A stretch of 64,000 bases of DNA from Hypericibacter adhaerens (lineage in GTDB: Bacteria > Pseudomonadota > Alphaproteobacteria > Dongiales > Dongiaceae). The position numbers and the translations under genes are program-made. Positions 34,131 through 41,660 of the stretch are shown in pieces; positions within the stretch are counted from its first letter, which is position 1; each line of letters opens with the position of its first letter. The stretch spans positions 5,377,001-5,441,000 of the forward strand of contig NZ_CP042582.1 in NCBI RefSeq assembly GCF_008728835.1, written 5' to 3'. The notes beneath the pieces are model-generated. The model was not told the DNA's origin, ran no database searches, and saw only the letters and a list, made by a program, of their open reading frames with translations.

Positions 34131-36024
34131 CACGATCACCACAACCGACGAGCCCGTCGCAGCGTCCGCGCCGCCCCTGCCGGCGGCGGCATCCCTGCCG
34201 GCCGTCGCCGCTCCGAAGGCGCGGCGGGCGCGCTGGCGGCCCTCGATCCTGCTGGTGCTGATGCTGGGCTTCGGCGGCCTCACCGCCGCCGCCGCGGGCA
34301 CGCTTACCTTCATCGGCTACGATCTCGCCAAGCGCAACACCTACGAATTGATCGCCCTCGTCTCCCGATCCTCGGCGAGCGAGCGCCTCACGGCCTTCCA
34401 TGCCGCGTTCGATCCGGCCGAGAATGCGGTCCGCTATCTCGGCGGCGCCATCGGGCGCGACGAGCTGGATCCGCAGAACCCGCGAATCGCGAGCATCATG
34501 GAAGGCATCGTGGCCGCCGCGCCGCAGCTGGGGTTTGTCGCGTTCGTCCAGCCCGATCTGACGCTGGTCGGCGCGGGACGGGTTCTCTCCGGCCTGCAGA
34601 CGAGCCGGCACAACGTGCAGGGCTGGCCGGAGCTGCGCCTGATCCTGCGCGAGGGCGAGAGCGAGAACGGCATCGTCTGGCATGGGGCTATCTACGTGCC
34701 CACGCTCCATGACAGCTTCTTCATCGCTTCCTGGCCGGTGAACCGCGACCAGCACTATCTCGGCATGGTCATCGCCGGCGTGCCGCTGACGGCGCTCTCC
34801 GGCGCCTCGACCCCCGGCCTTGCGCCGGGAACGGTGGATTTCGTCCTGCGCGGAAAAGGCGAGGTGCTGGCCCATCCGTCGCTGCTCGGCGGCACGCGCG
34901 GCCTGTCGGCGGAGCATCCGATCCCCTCCACCGGCGATATCGGCGATCCGGTTCTCGAGGCCTTCGAGAACGGCGGGACCTCGCCCCTTCCCGCGGCCCA
35001 GGCCTTTGCCGATCTCTTCGGCGCCACCGTCTCGGTGGAAAGCGGGCGCTATATCGTTCTCTACCAGTCGGTCACCGGCTATGACAGCGTTCCCTGGCGG
35101 GTCGGCCGCTACTTTCCGGAAGCGCAGGCCACCGTGGTCCTCAATAGGCTGACCTATGCCATCCTCGCCGGCATCATCGTGCTGGCCGTGACCCTGCTCT
35201 TCGCCTTCGGCCTCGCCCGCATCATGTCGCGCGGCATCGGCCGGCTGGCCTCGGCGGCGCATCGCATCGCCCGGCTCGATTTCGAGGGCGCGCAGGCGCT
35301 CCCCGGCAGCATGCTGGCCGAACTGGACCGCGCGGCCAACGCCTTCAACGCCATGCGCGCCGGCCTGCTCTGGTTCAACCTTTATGTGCCGCGCGCGCTG
35401 GTGAGCCGGCTGATGCGCGCCGGCGACACCAAGGGGCTGACACCCGTCGATCGCGAATTGACCGTGATGTTCACGGATATCGTCGGATTCTCGTCGATCG
35501 GCCAGCGCCTCACGCCGCCGCGCCTCGCCGCCTTCCTCAACCGCCATTTCGGCATGCTGGCGGAGGCGATCGAGGCGGAACATGGCACCGTCGACAAATA
35601 TATCGGCGATTCCGTGATGGCGTTCTGGGGCGCGCCGGCCGACGACCCCGATCACGCGCTGCATGCCTGCCGGGCCGCCCTTGCCATCGCGCTCAAGGTC
35701 AAGACCGACAACGACCGGCGCCGGCGCAAGAAGCTCAACCCGGTGCGGTTGCGCATCGGCGTCAATACCGGCATGGCCGTCGCCGGCAATATCGGCGCGC
35801 CGGGTCGCGTCAACTACACGCTGATCGGCGATGCGGTGAACACCGCCCAGCGCATCGAGCAGGCGGGCCACGAGGTCGATGACGGCAGCGACACCATCAT
35901 CCTGGTCAGCGCCGCGACAGCCGCGAAACTACCGCCCGAGATCGAGCGCCATGTCGTGGGCGCGCATGTCCTCAAGGGCATGAGCGGCGAGCATGTGCTG
36001 TTCCGGCTGATCCTGCGGGAGTGA
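34120..36024 (+). CDS. Membrane-bound class III adenylate/guanylate cyclase
   Basis: A 634-residue cyclase. Transmembrane helices at about 41-66 and 345-367 frame a roughly 280-residue periplasmic sensor domain, then a HAMP-like linker and the catalytic domain from about 446. Metal-binding Asp residues lie in VMFTDIVGFSS and KYIGDSVMAFW, and the Arg/Asn transition-state region in YTLIGDAVNTAQRIE. It should make cAMP (or cGMP) from the cytoplasmic side in response to an envelope signal. TTG 34120 overlaps the M48 stop, so the three envelope genes 31759-36024 appear to be one operon. Confidence 0.86.
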   Translation: MSSSTITTTDEPVAASAPPLPAAASLPAVAAPKARRARWRPSILLVLMLGFGGLTAAAAGTLTFIGYDLAKRNTYELIALVSRSSASERLTAFHAAFDPAENAVRYLGGAIGRDELDPQNPRIASIMEGIVAAAPQLGFVAFVQPDLTLVGAGRVLSGLQTSRHNVQGWPELRLILREGESENGIVWHGAIYVPTLHDSFFIASWPVNRDQHYLGMVIAGVPLTALSGASTPGLAPGTVDFVLRGKGEVLAHPSLLGGTRGLSAEHPIPSTGDIGDPVLEAFENGGTSPLPAAQAFADLFGATVSVESGRYIVLYQSVTGYDSVPWRVGRYFPEAQATVVLNRLTYAILAGIIVLAVTLLFAFGLARIMSRGIGRLASAAHRIARLDFEGAQALPGSMLAELDRAANAFNAMRAGLLWFNLYVPRALVSRLMRAGDTKGLTPVDRELTVMFTDIVGFSSIGQRLTPPRLAAFLNRHFGMLAEAIEAEHGTVDKYIGDSVMAFWGAPADDPDHALHACRAALAIALKVKTDNDRRRRKKLNPVRLRIGVNTGMAVAGNIGAPGRVNYTLIGDAVNTAQRIEQAGHEVDDGSDTIILVSAATAAKLPPEIERHVVGAHVLKGMSGEHVLFRLILRE

Positions 36025-36036
36025 CGGTTCCTGCCC

Positions 36037-36066
36037 TCTCCCCCCATCTTCGTGAGGGAGAGGAGG
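36037..36066. repeat. Partial copy of the GC-rich palindromic intergenic repeat
   Basis: CCTCTCCCCC and GAGGGAGAGG arms around CATCTTCGT lie between the convergent cyclase and flavin oxidoreductase genes. It is shorter than the copies at 16461 and 53710 and could serve as a two-way terminator. Confidence 0.5.
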
Positions 36067-36071
36067 AATCA

Positions 36072-38057
36072 TCAAAGCGCCCGCCCGAGCTTGCGTCCCT
36101 CGTAGATCGCGGCGGCAGCGTGACGCGGCGCGAGGCCGTCGCCGATCGCATGGCATTCGAGGCCCGATCCCCCGAGCGCCCGGGCGAGGCCATTCTCGGA
36201 GACATTGGCAGTGGCCAGCACCAGCGTGTCGAAGGGCAGCCATCTCGAGCCGCCGGCGAGGAGATCGAGGATCGTGGCGCCGTCGCCATGCCATTCGCCG
36301 ACCGCGGCGTCGGTGATGAACTCGACGCCCGCGCCGCGCAGCCGCTTGCGCATCGGGTACTCGCTGCCGGTGCGCGAGATCTCCCGCCCCACCATCGAAT
36401 CCGGCGTCAGGAGCGTGACCTGGTGACCCTGTTCCGCCATCGCCCAGGCGGTGCCGGCGCCGCGCCAGTTGCCGCTGTCGTCAAGCAGGAGAATCCGCTC
36501 GCCCAGCCGCGCGGCGCGGCCCATGACGTCCTCGACCGCGAACACGTTGGGCTTCTCGACGCCGGGCAGGCGCTCGACCGTCGGCAGGGCGCGCTGATAG
36601 CCGTTGCGCGCCGGCTGGGAGCCCGTCGCCAGCACCACCGCGTCGGCGCCGAACGCCTTGACCTCCGCCTCGTCGATCGGGCTGTTGAGCCGGATCTCGA
36701 CCTGCAGCTTCTCGAGCTGGCCCTCGTACCAGCCGAGGAGATCCAGGATCTGCGCGCGGCGCGGCTGCATTCCGGCGAGACGGAACTGACCCCCGAGTTT
36801 GTCGGCCGCCTCGACCAGCGTCACGCGATGACCGCGCTCGGCCGCGGCGCGGGCCGCCTCGAGGCCGGCAGGCCCGCCGCCCACCACCAGGACGCGGCGC
36901 GGCTTCGCGGCCGGCGTGAAGCGGTCCCCGCCCCACTGGAACTCGCGCCCCGCCGAGGGATTGATCAGGCAGGAGATCCAATAGTCGCGCGAGCGCCGGC
37001 CCCAGCACATCTGGTTGCAGGAGATGCAAGGACGGATGTCGGCGGCGCGGCCCTCGCGCGCCTTGTTGGCGAGATGCGGATCGGCGATCTGGCCGCGCAC
37101 GATCGAGACCATGTCCGCCTGGCCCGAAGCGATCACGTAATCCGCGTTCTCCGGCGTGCGGATATGGCTCTCGGCCTGGACCTTGACCGTCTTCACCGCC
37201 TGGCGGATCGCCTCGGCGAAGGGCGGGCCCATCTTGTCCTCGTAGAGGAAAGCCGGGATGATCCGCGTATGGTCGAAATAGCTGCCGGTGCCGACGGTGA
37301 CATAGTCATAAAGGCCCCGCGCGTCGTGCCAGGCGGCGATCGCCTGCTGGTCGGCGACCGAGAGCACATCGGGCCGCGAGGGATCGACGCTGATCGCCAT
37401 GCCGATCACGAAATCGGGGCCCGCATATTTCCGGATCCGGTCGAGCACGGCCGCCGAGAAGGCCATCCGCTTCTCGAAGTTGCCGCCGAAGCGGTCCTCG
37501 CGCCGGTTGCTGAAGGGCGACCAGAACTGCTCGATGAGGGCGTTGTAGGCCGCCATCAGCTCGCAACCGTCGAAGCCCGCGTCCCGGGCACGGCGCGCGG
37601 CCTGGCCGAAGCCCTCGACCAGCTCCTCGATCTCGGATTCGCTGACCGCGTGGCTGCCGTCGGAATCATGCATCGAGGGCAGGCCCGAGGGCGACCAGTT
37701 GGCCTCGAAGGAGTTGTCCCAGTCGCCATGGGCGCCGACATGGTAGATCTGCTGGATCATCACCGTGCCGAATGCGTGGCAGGCGTCGGTGATGCGCCGG
37801 AAATGCGGGATCACGGCGTCGTCGCCCTGGCGGAAATTGCCGCGGGTCAGCACGCCGGTGCGGTGCGGCGGCACCGGCTCGACCACGATCATGGCGGCCC
37901 CGCCCCGGGCGCGTTCGCTGTAATAGCCCAGATGCCGGTCCACCGGCAGGCCGCCCTCGCTCATGTTCGCGGTATGGGCGCCGAAATTGAGCCGGTGCTT
38001 GAGGGTCTTGCTGCCGACCTTCACCGGCGTGAAGAGATTCGGAAAGGTTTGGGTCAT
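36072..38057 (-). CDS. NADH:flavin oxidoreductase / trimethylamine dehydrogenase-like demethylase
   Basis: A 661-residue enzyme with an N-terminal FMN TIM barrel (residues 1 to about 360), a 4Fe-4S cluster site (CISCNQMC, then Cys in YWISC) and a C-terminal FAD/NAD(P) domain pair (VLVVGGGPAGLEAARAA near 388). The family includes 2,4-dienoyl-CoA reductase, trimethylamine dehydrogenase and DgcA-type demethylases of dimethylglycine or N-methylproline. The opening FGAHTANMSEGG and the FWSPFSNRREDRFGG segment favour the amine-demethylase branch. Substrate is unproven. ATG 38057. Confidence 0.85.
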   Translation of the reverse strand: MTQTFPNLFTPVKVGSKTLKHRLNFGAHTANMSEGGLPVDRHLGYYSERARGGAAMIVVEPVPPHRTGVLTRGNFRQGDDAVIPHFRRITDACHAFGTVMIQQIYHVGAHGDWDNSFEANWSPSGLPSMHDSDGSHAVSESEIEELVEGFGQAARRARDAGFDGCELMAAYNALIEQFWSPFSNRREDRFGGNFEKRMAFSAAVLDRIRKYAGPDFVIGMAISVDPSRPDVLSVADQQAIAAWHDARGLYDYVTVGTGSYFDHTRIIPAFLYEDKMGPPFAEAIRQAVKTVKVQAESHIRTPENADYVIASGQADMVSIVRGQIADPHLANKAREGRAADIRPCISCNQMCWGRRSRDYWISCLINPSAGREFQWGGDRFTPAAKPRRVLVVGGGPAGLEAARAAAERGHRVTLVEAADKLGGQFRLAGMQPRRAQILDLLGWYEGQLEKLQVEIRLNSPIDEAEVKAFGADAVVLATGSQPARNGYQRALPTVERLPGVEKPNVFAVEDVMGRAARLGERILLLDDSGNWRGAGTAWAMAEQGHQVTLLTPDSMVGREISRTGSEYPMRKRLRGAGVEFITDAAVGEWHGDGATILDLLAGGSRWLPFDTLVLATANVSENGLARALGGSGLECHAIGDGLAPRHAAAAIYEGRKLGRAL

Positions 38058-38118
38058 CGAGGTCTCTCCCAGGTGCTTGCCGCTTCTATGGCGGCCAACA
38101 CGACCACGAATGTTTCGA

Positions 38119-38991
38119 TCAGGCCTCGATCATATCCACCAGCTCGCCGGCAAGATCGAAGCAACCGGCCAGCAGCGGCCCGCCGAAGCCGGCGCCCCCG
38201 TCGACTGTCGCGGTGAATCGGTCGATCTTCAGGCCGCCATGGCCGCGGTCATAGCCCCGCACCACGCGGCGGAAACCGCCATAGGGCTTCTCGAGCCGGA
38301 CGAAGGCCGAGGAGCCCCACCAGAGCGCATCGGCCTGGGCGGAGAGCGGACGCTCGGGATCGATCCCGGCGGAGACGAAGAGCAGCGTTTCGTCGGCGGT
38401 ATAGGCGGCGCGTCGCAGCGCACTCATCAGCGCATAATGGCCCCCGGCCGCCTGCATCGCGCCGCGCATCTGGTTGGCCCAGCGCGTGATGCTGAGCGCG
38501 CCGTCGCGCGCGGCCGCCACGGCCTGCTGCGGGTCGCCGCCATAGGCCTTGAGGGTCGCTTCCACGCCGTTCTGCAGCATCCAGCCCAGGACCTCGCGCG
38601 GGTTGGGCGCGAACTGGAGCTGCAGCAGCTTCTGCCACATCTCTTCCTGGCCGCCGCGCAGGTAGGCGACATCGGAGGCGAACATGCGGGGCGCCGCGAT
38701 CAGGATGCGCCGGAACCGCAGCAGCTCGTCGAGCGTCTCGCGGATCTGCGCGCCGTGGCCCAGATAGTTGCCGAGATAGGCCAGCCGGTCGCCCGGTATG
38801 AAACGCTCGACCAGCGCCTCGTGCACGCGCCGCAGGCGATCGGCCTCGCCATGGATCGAGGCGACCGCCCAAACCCGGCGGCCCGCCTTCAGAACGGCGA
38901 ATTTCTCGCTGGCCTTCAACGCCCTTCTTGCCTCTCCCCGGGCCCCTCGCCGTCGTCGACGATCGCGAACGGTCCGATGCAATTCGGGCAT
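38119..38991 (-). CDS. Pseudo-metallophosphatase (PPP-fold, active-site motifs lost)
   Basis: About 290 residues. The order and spacing of the PPP serine/threonine phosphatase motifs are kept, but the residues are changed: GDIHG is SIHG (45-48), GDYVDRG is GNYLGHG (74-80), GNHE is RGGQE (112-116), HAGID is SAGID (207-211) and GHT is GYD (246-248). Nearly all metal ligands are gone, so catalysis is unlikely; a scaffold or regulatory role is inferred. It is 83 bases downstream of carD on the same strand. The basic N-terminus (to about residue 25) is of uncertain reality and the true start may be internal. Confidence 0.78.
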   Translation of the reverse strand: MPELHRTVRDRRRRRGARGEARRALKASEKFAVLKAGRRVWAVASIHGEADRLRRVHEALVERFIPGDRLAYLGNYLGHGAQIRETLDELLRFRRILIAAPRMFASDVAYLRGGQEEMWQKLLQLQFAPNPREVLGWMLQNGVEATLKAYGGDPQQAVAAARDGALSITRWANQMRGAMQAAGGHYALMSALRRAAYTADETLLFVSAGIDPERPLSAQADALWWGSSAFVRLEKPYGGFRRVVRGYDRGHGGLKIDRFTATVDGGAGFGGPLLAGCFDLAGELVDMIEA

Positions 38992-39074
38992 AAAGATGAC
39001 AACGCCCGCGTTCGCTCCGCCAATGAAATCGGTCGGGCGAACGCGGGCGAGTTTAGGCAGGCTTCAGCGGAGGC

Positions 39075-39929
39075 TCAAGCAGCCTTCAGCAGCTGCTCCA
39101 GGCGCTGGGTCGCGGACTGCTCGTCGATGTCCTCGACCGCGGCGAGCTCGCGCACCAGACGGTCGAGCGCCGCCTGGTAGATCTGGCGCTCGCTGTAAGA
39201 CTGATCGGGCTGATCGGCATTGCGATGCAGATCGCGCACCACCTCGGCGATCGAGACCGGATCGCCGGAGTTGATCTTCGCCTCGTACTCCTGCGCGCGG
39301 CGGCTCCACATGGTCCGCTTCACGCGCGAGCGGCCCTTCAGCGTCTGCAGCGCCGTGTCCATCACCTTGCGGCTCGACAGGCGGCGCAGACCGGAGTTGC
39401 GCGCCTTCGAGACCGGCACGCGCAGGGTCATCCTGTCCTTCTCGAAATGGACCGTGATGACCTGCAGGCTATGGCCGGAGATCTCCTGGCTCTCGATGCC
39501 CAGCACCTTGCCGACGCCATGGGTCGGATAGACCACATGGTCGCCCGCGCGGAAGGTGACATCCTCGAGCGGCTTGTGCGGCTTGGCCGGCACCGGCTTC
39601 ACCAGCACGGGCTTCACCGGCGCCGCCGGCTTCGCGGCCGGGGCGGTCGCCACCGGCTTGGCCGGCGGCTGCACGGTCTTGGCGGCGGCGGCCGGATGGG
39701 CCGGCTTCGCCGGCGCGTGGGCGGGATGCGCCGGATGGGCAGATTTCGCGACCGGCTTTGCCGCCGCCTTCGGCGCTTCCTTGGGCTTGTGAGTTTTCGC
39801 CGGCGCGGGCTTCGCCGCCGGCTTCTTCTTCGCCGTCACAGGCTTGGCCTTGGCCGCGGCGCTCTTTGCTGCCGTCTTGCCCGCCGGCGCCTTCGCCGGC
39901 GCAGCCTTGGGTTTCGTACGTGTGGTCAT
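39075..39929 (-). CDS. carD: CarD-family transcription factor with long basic Ala/Lys/Pro extension
   Basis: A 284-residue RNA-polymerase-binding factor. Residues about 121-284 are the normal CarD protein: the Tudor-like module (FRAGDHVVYPTHGVGKVLGIE) that binds the beta subunit and a helical DNA-contact domain. Residues 1-120 are a low-complexity tail rich in Ala, Lys, Pro and some His, resembling histone H1-like tails. CarD acts at promoters of stable RNA and housekeeping genes. ATG 39929 begins directly with MTTRTKPKAA; the frame is open further up but lies in the intergenic promoter. The tail makes it much longer than usual alphaproteobacterial CarD (about 165-175). Confidence 0.9.
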   Translation of the reverse strand: MTTRTKPKAAPAKAPAGKTAAKSAAAKAKPVTAKKKPAAKPAPAKTHKPKEAPKAAAKPVAKSAHPAHPAHAPAKPAHPAAAAKTVQPPAKPVATAPAAKPAAPVKPVLVKPVPAKPHKPLEDVTFRAGDHVVYPTHGVGKVLGIESQEISGHSLQVITVHFEKDRMTLRVPVSKARNSGLRRLSSRKVMDTALQTLKGRSRVKRTMWSRRAQEYEAKINSGDPVSIAEVVRDLHRNADQPDQSYSERQIYQAALDRLVRELAAVEDIDEQSATQRLEQLLKAA

Positions 39930-40098
39930 CGTCTTTTCCGTTCCTCTCTGCGGCCGCCGGCAGGCGCACGGCGCCCGCCGCAGCATTGCGGCGCTGCGCT
40001 CCGACCACCCAGCCATTGATTCGGGGTCGGGTGCCGCGAACACCCGCCATCTGCCTGGCACTCCCATCGGACCTGGAGGCCGGCCGCCATGTTTCGGA

Positions 40099-40127
40099 AA
40101 TATAACGGAAAATGTCGCTTGATTCAA
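40099..40127 (-). promoter_or_regulatory. Candidate carD promoter
   Basis: On the minus strand, TTGAAT and TATATT are separated by 17 bases, about 170 bases before the carD ATG, in the only AT-rich part of the gap after fdxA. It matches the housekeeping sigma factor pattern moderately well. Confidence 0.5.
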
Positions 40128-40215
40128 CTCACGGGCTGTGGCAGCCGAGAGCACAAATCAGGAACGACCCGGAGAGCCTCTCCGGCATCTGACAAATCCG
40201 AGAGGAATCAAACCC

Positions 40216-40551
40216 TTATCCCTTGTCGGGATTGGGGCTGAAATATTTGTCGAACTTGCCGTCCACGCCTTTGAACTGGTCGGCGTCGGCCGGGGCCTCG
40301 CCCTTCCGGGTGATGTTCGGCCATTGTTCCGCATACTGGCGGTTGAGCTCGATCCACTTTTCCAGGCCCTGCTCCGTATCGGGCAGGATGGCATCGGCGG
40401 GGCATTCCGGCTCGCAGACGCCGCAATCGATGCACTCGTCCGGATGGATCACGAGCATGTTCTCGCCGGCATAGAAGCAGTCCACCGGGCACACCTCGAC
40501 GCAATCCATATACTTGCATCGGATGCAGGCTTCGGTGACGACGTAGGTCAT
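40216..40551 (-). CDS. fdxA: Seven-iron ferredoxin FdxA
   Basis: A 111-residue 3Fe-4S/4Fe-4S ferredoxin. The N-terminus [25 protein letters not shown] and [18 protein letters not shown] supply the cluster cysteines in the FdxA pattern, and the C-terminal tail (to PNPDKG) matches alphaproteobacterial FdxA in length. It transfers electrons in the cytoplasm. It lies 21 bases after the TerB-like gene in the same direction. Confidence 0.95.
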   Translation of the reverse strand: MTYVVTEACIRCKYMDCVEVCPVDCFYAGENMLVIHPDECIDCGVCEPECPADAILPDTEQGLEKWIELNRQYAEQWPNITRKGEAPADADQFKGVDGKFDKYFSPNPDKG

Positions 40552-40572
40552 CTCAGGCGACTCCAGTTGCGA

Positions 40573-41076
40573 TCAATGGTCGGTGGCGAGGACGCCGCGC
40601 GGGGAGCCCGGGCCTTTGCGGCCCTCGTCCTGCAGACGCGCCAGCACGCGTTTGCGCGCGGCGCCGTTCTCCGCATCGGACAGGTCGAAGAGGCCGGCCA
40701 GGCGCCGCATCAGGTTGTCCTCATAGGGATCGAGACGCCCGTCGGCATAGATCACTTCCCACAGCATCTCAATCAGTTTCACCCGTTCCTCGGGTGTGGT
40801 GCCGTTCTTGACCTGCTGGGTGAAGGCGAAGAAGCGGTTACCCGTCTCCGCCGAAGCGAGCGCCCGGTCGAGCTCGGCACGGGCGGCCTCGGCGGTCAAA
40901 CCGAAGCGCTGTCCCAAGCGTCGCTCGATCACCTGCCGTTCGGCCGGATCGACGCGCTGATCCATGCGCGCCGCTTCGGCCAGCAACATCGTCACGGCGA
41001 AGACGAGATCCTCGTCCTGCGGCGACGGTTGCTTCGGGTCCAGGCCCGCCAGCAATGCCTTGATGCGGCTGATCAC
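40573..41076 (-). CDS. TerB-like helical protein
   Basis: About 167 residues from GTG 41076. The VFAVTMLLAEAARMDQRVDPAERQVIERRLGQRFGL segment and the repeated acidic EF-like stretch YADGRLDPYEDNLMRRLAGLF are typical of the TerB (COG4103) domain, linked to tellurite resistance in name but of unknown role here. The start is uncertain: GTG 41091 or ATG 41187 (overlapping the Hsp15 stop) are alternatives. It sits between the Hsp15 and fdxA genes, an order common in alphaproteobacteria. Confidence 0.8.
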   Translation of the reverse strand: MISRIKALLAGLDPKQPSPQDEDLVFAVTMLLAEAARMDQRVDPAERQVIERRLGQRFGLTAEAARAELDRALASAETGNRFFAFTQQVKNGTTPEERVKLIEMLWEVIYADGRLDPYEDNLMRRLAGLFDLSDAENGAARKRVLARLQDEGRKGPGSPRGVLATDH

Positions 41077-41176
41077 GGGCTTGCCTAGCACGCCCCTCGG
41101 AGCAGGCGCAACCCTGGGCAAGTTGAGGATTTTGCGGTCAATTGCCGCGATCCGGCGTGGAGAATCGAGGCCGGCA

Positions 41177-41650
41177 TCAACCCTCATCCTCCTGCAGGCG
41201 ATCCAGCGCGCGGCGCTCCCGTTTCGTGGGTCGCCCGCTCCCGGGCGCGCGCGTGCCAGGACCCGGTTCCTGGCTGATGCGGGACTGGGGCGGGGTCAGG
41301 TCCTGATAGAGGGTGCGCGCCTCGGGCGCCGGTCCCCGCCGCTCGCCAAGCTTCAAAATCCGGATCACGCGCACCTGGCCCGCCAGCGCAAAGGTCAGCA
41401 CATCGCCCGGCCGCACCGTCTGGCTGGGCTTGGCGACGAGGGTGGGGGCGACGAGGGTGGGGGCGACGAGGGTGGGAACGCCGGCCGCAAGCGCACCGCC
41501 CTCGACCTGACTGGCGGGGGCGAGACGGATCTGGCCGGCAACGCAGAGCTTGCTCGCCAGGCTCCGGCTCTTGCAGAACCGCGCCTGCCAGAGCCATTTG
41601 TCGAGGCGCAGCGACGGGGCCTCGGGAGCGGACGGAACCGGGGCGGTCAT
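41177..41650 (-). CDS. S4-domain RNA-binding protein, Hsp15-like
   Basis: A 157-residue protein with an N-terminal S4 domain (LRLDKWLWQARFCKSRSLASKL at about 14-35; RPGDVLTFALAG later). Hsp15 binds 50S subunits carrying stalled nascent chains after heat stress. The middle carries a threefold PTLVA repeat absent from typical homologues (DNA repeat at 41433-41477). The C-terminus is basic (GRPTKRERRALDRLQ). It starts ten bases after the helicase gene. Confidence 0.87.
   Translation of the reverse strand: MTAPVPSAPEAPSLRLDKWLWQARFCKSRSLASKLCVAGQIRLAPASQVEGGALAAGVPTLVAPTLVAPTLVAKPSQTVRPGDVLTFALAGQVRVIRILKLGERRGPAPEARTLYQDLTPPQSRISQEPGPGTRAPGSGRPTKRERRALDRLQEDEG
41433..41477. repeat. Three tandem 15-bp units inside the Hsp15-like gene
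   Basis: The unit GCGACGAGGGTGGGG occurs three times in a row with one change in the last base of the third copy. Because 15 is a multiple of three, it adds in-frame PTLVA blocks to the protein and may vary in number between strains. Confidence 0.92.
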
Positions 41651-41660
41651 GTTCGGGCGT

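Noticed and set aside
36021-38216. 731-codon open frame opposite the flavin oxidoreductase
   Set aside because: The minus-strand enzyme has clear FMN, Fe-S and FAD motifs; the plus frame has none.
40169-40185. CCGGAGAG/CTCTCCGG palindrome as the fdxA terminator
   Set aside because: The arms leave a one-base loop and no T-run follows, so it is not a convincing intrinsic terminator.
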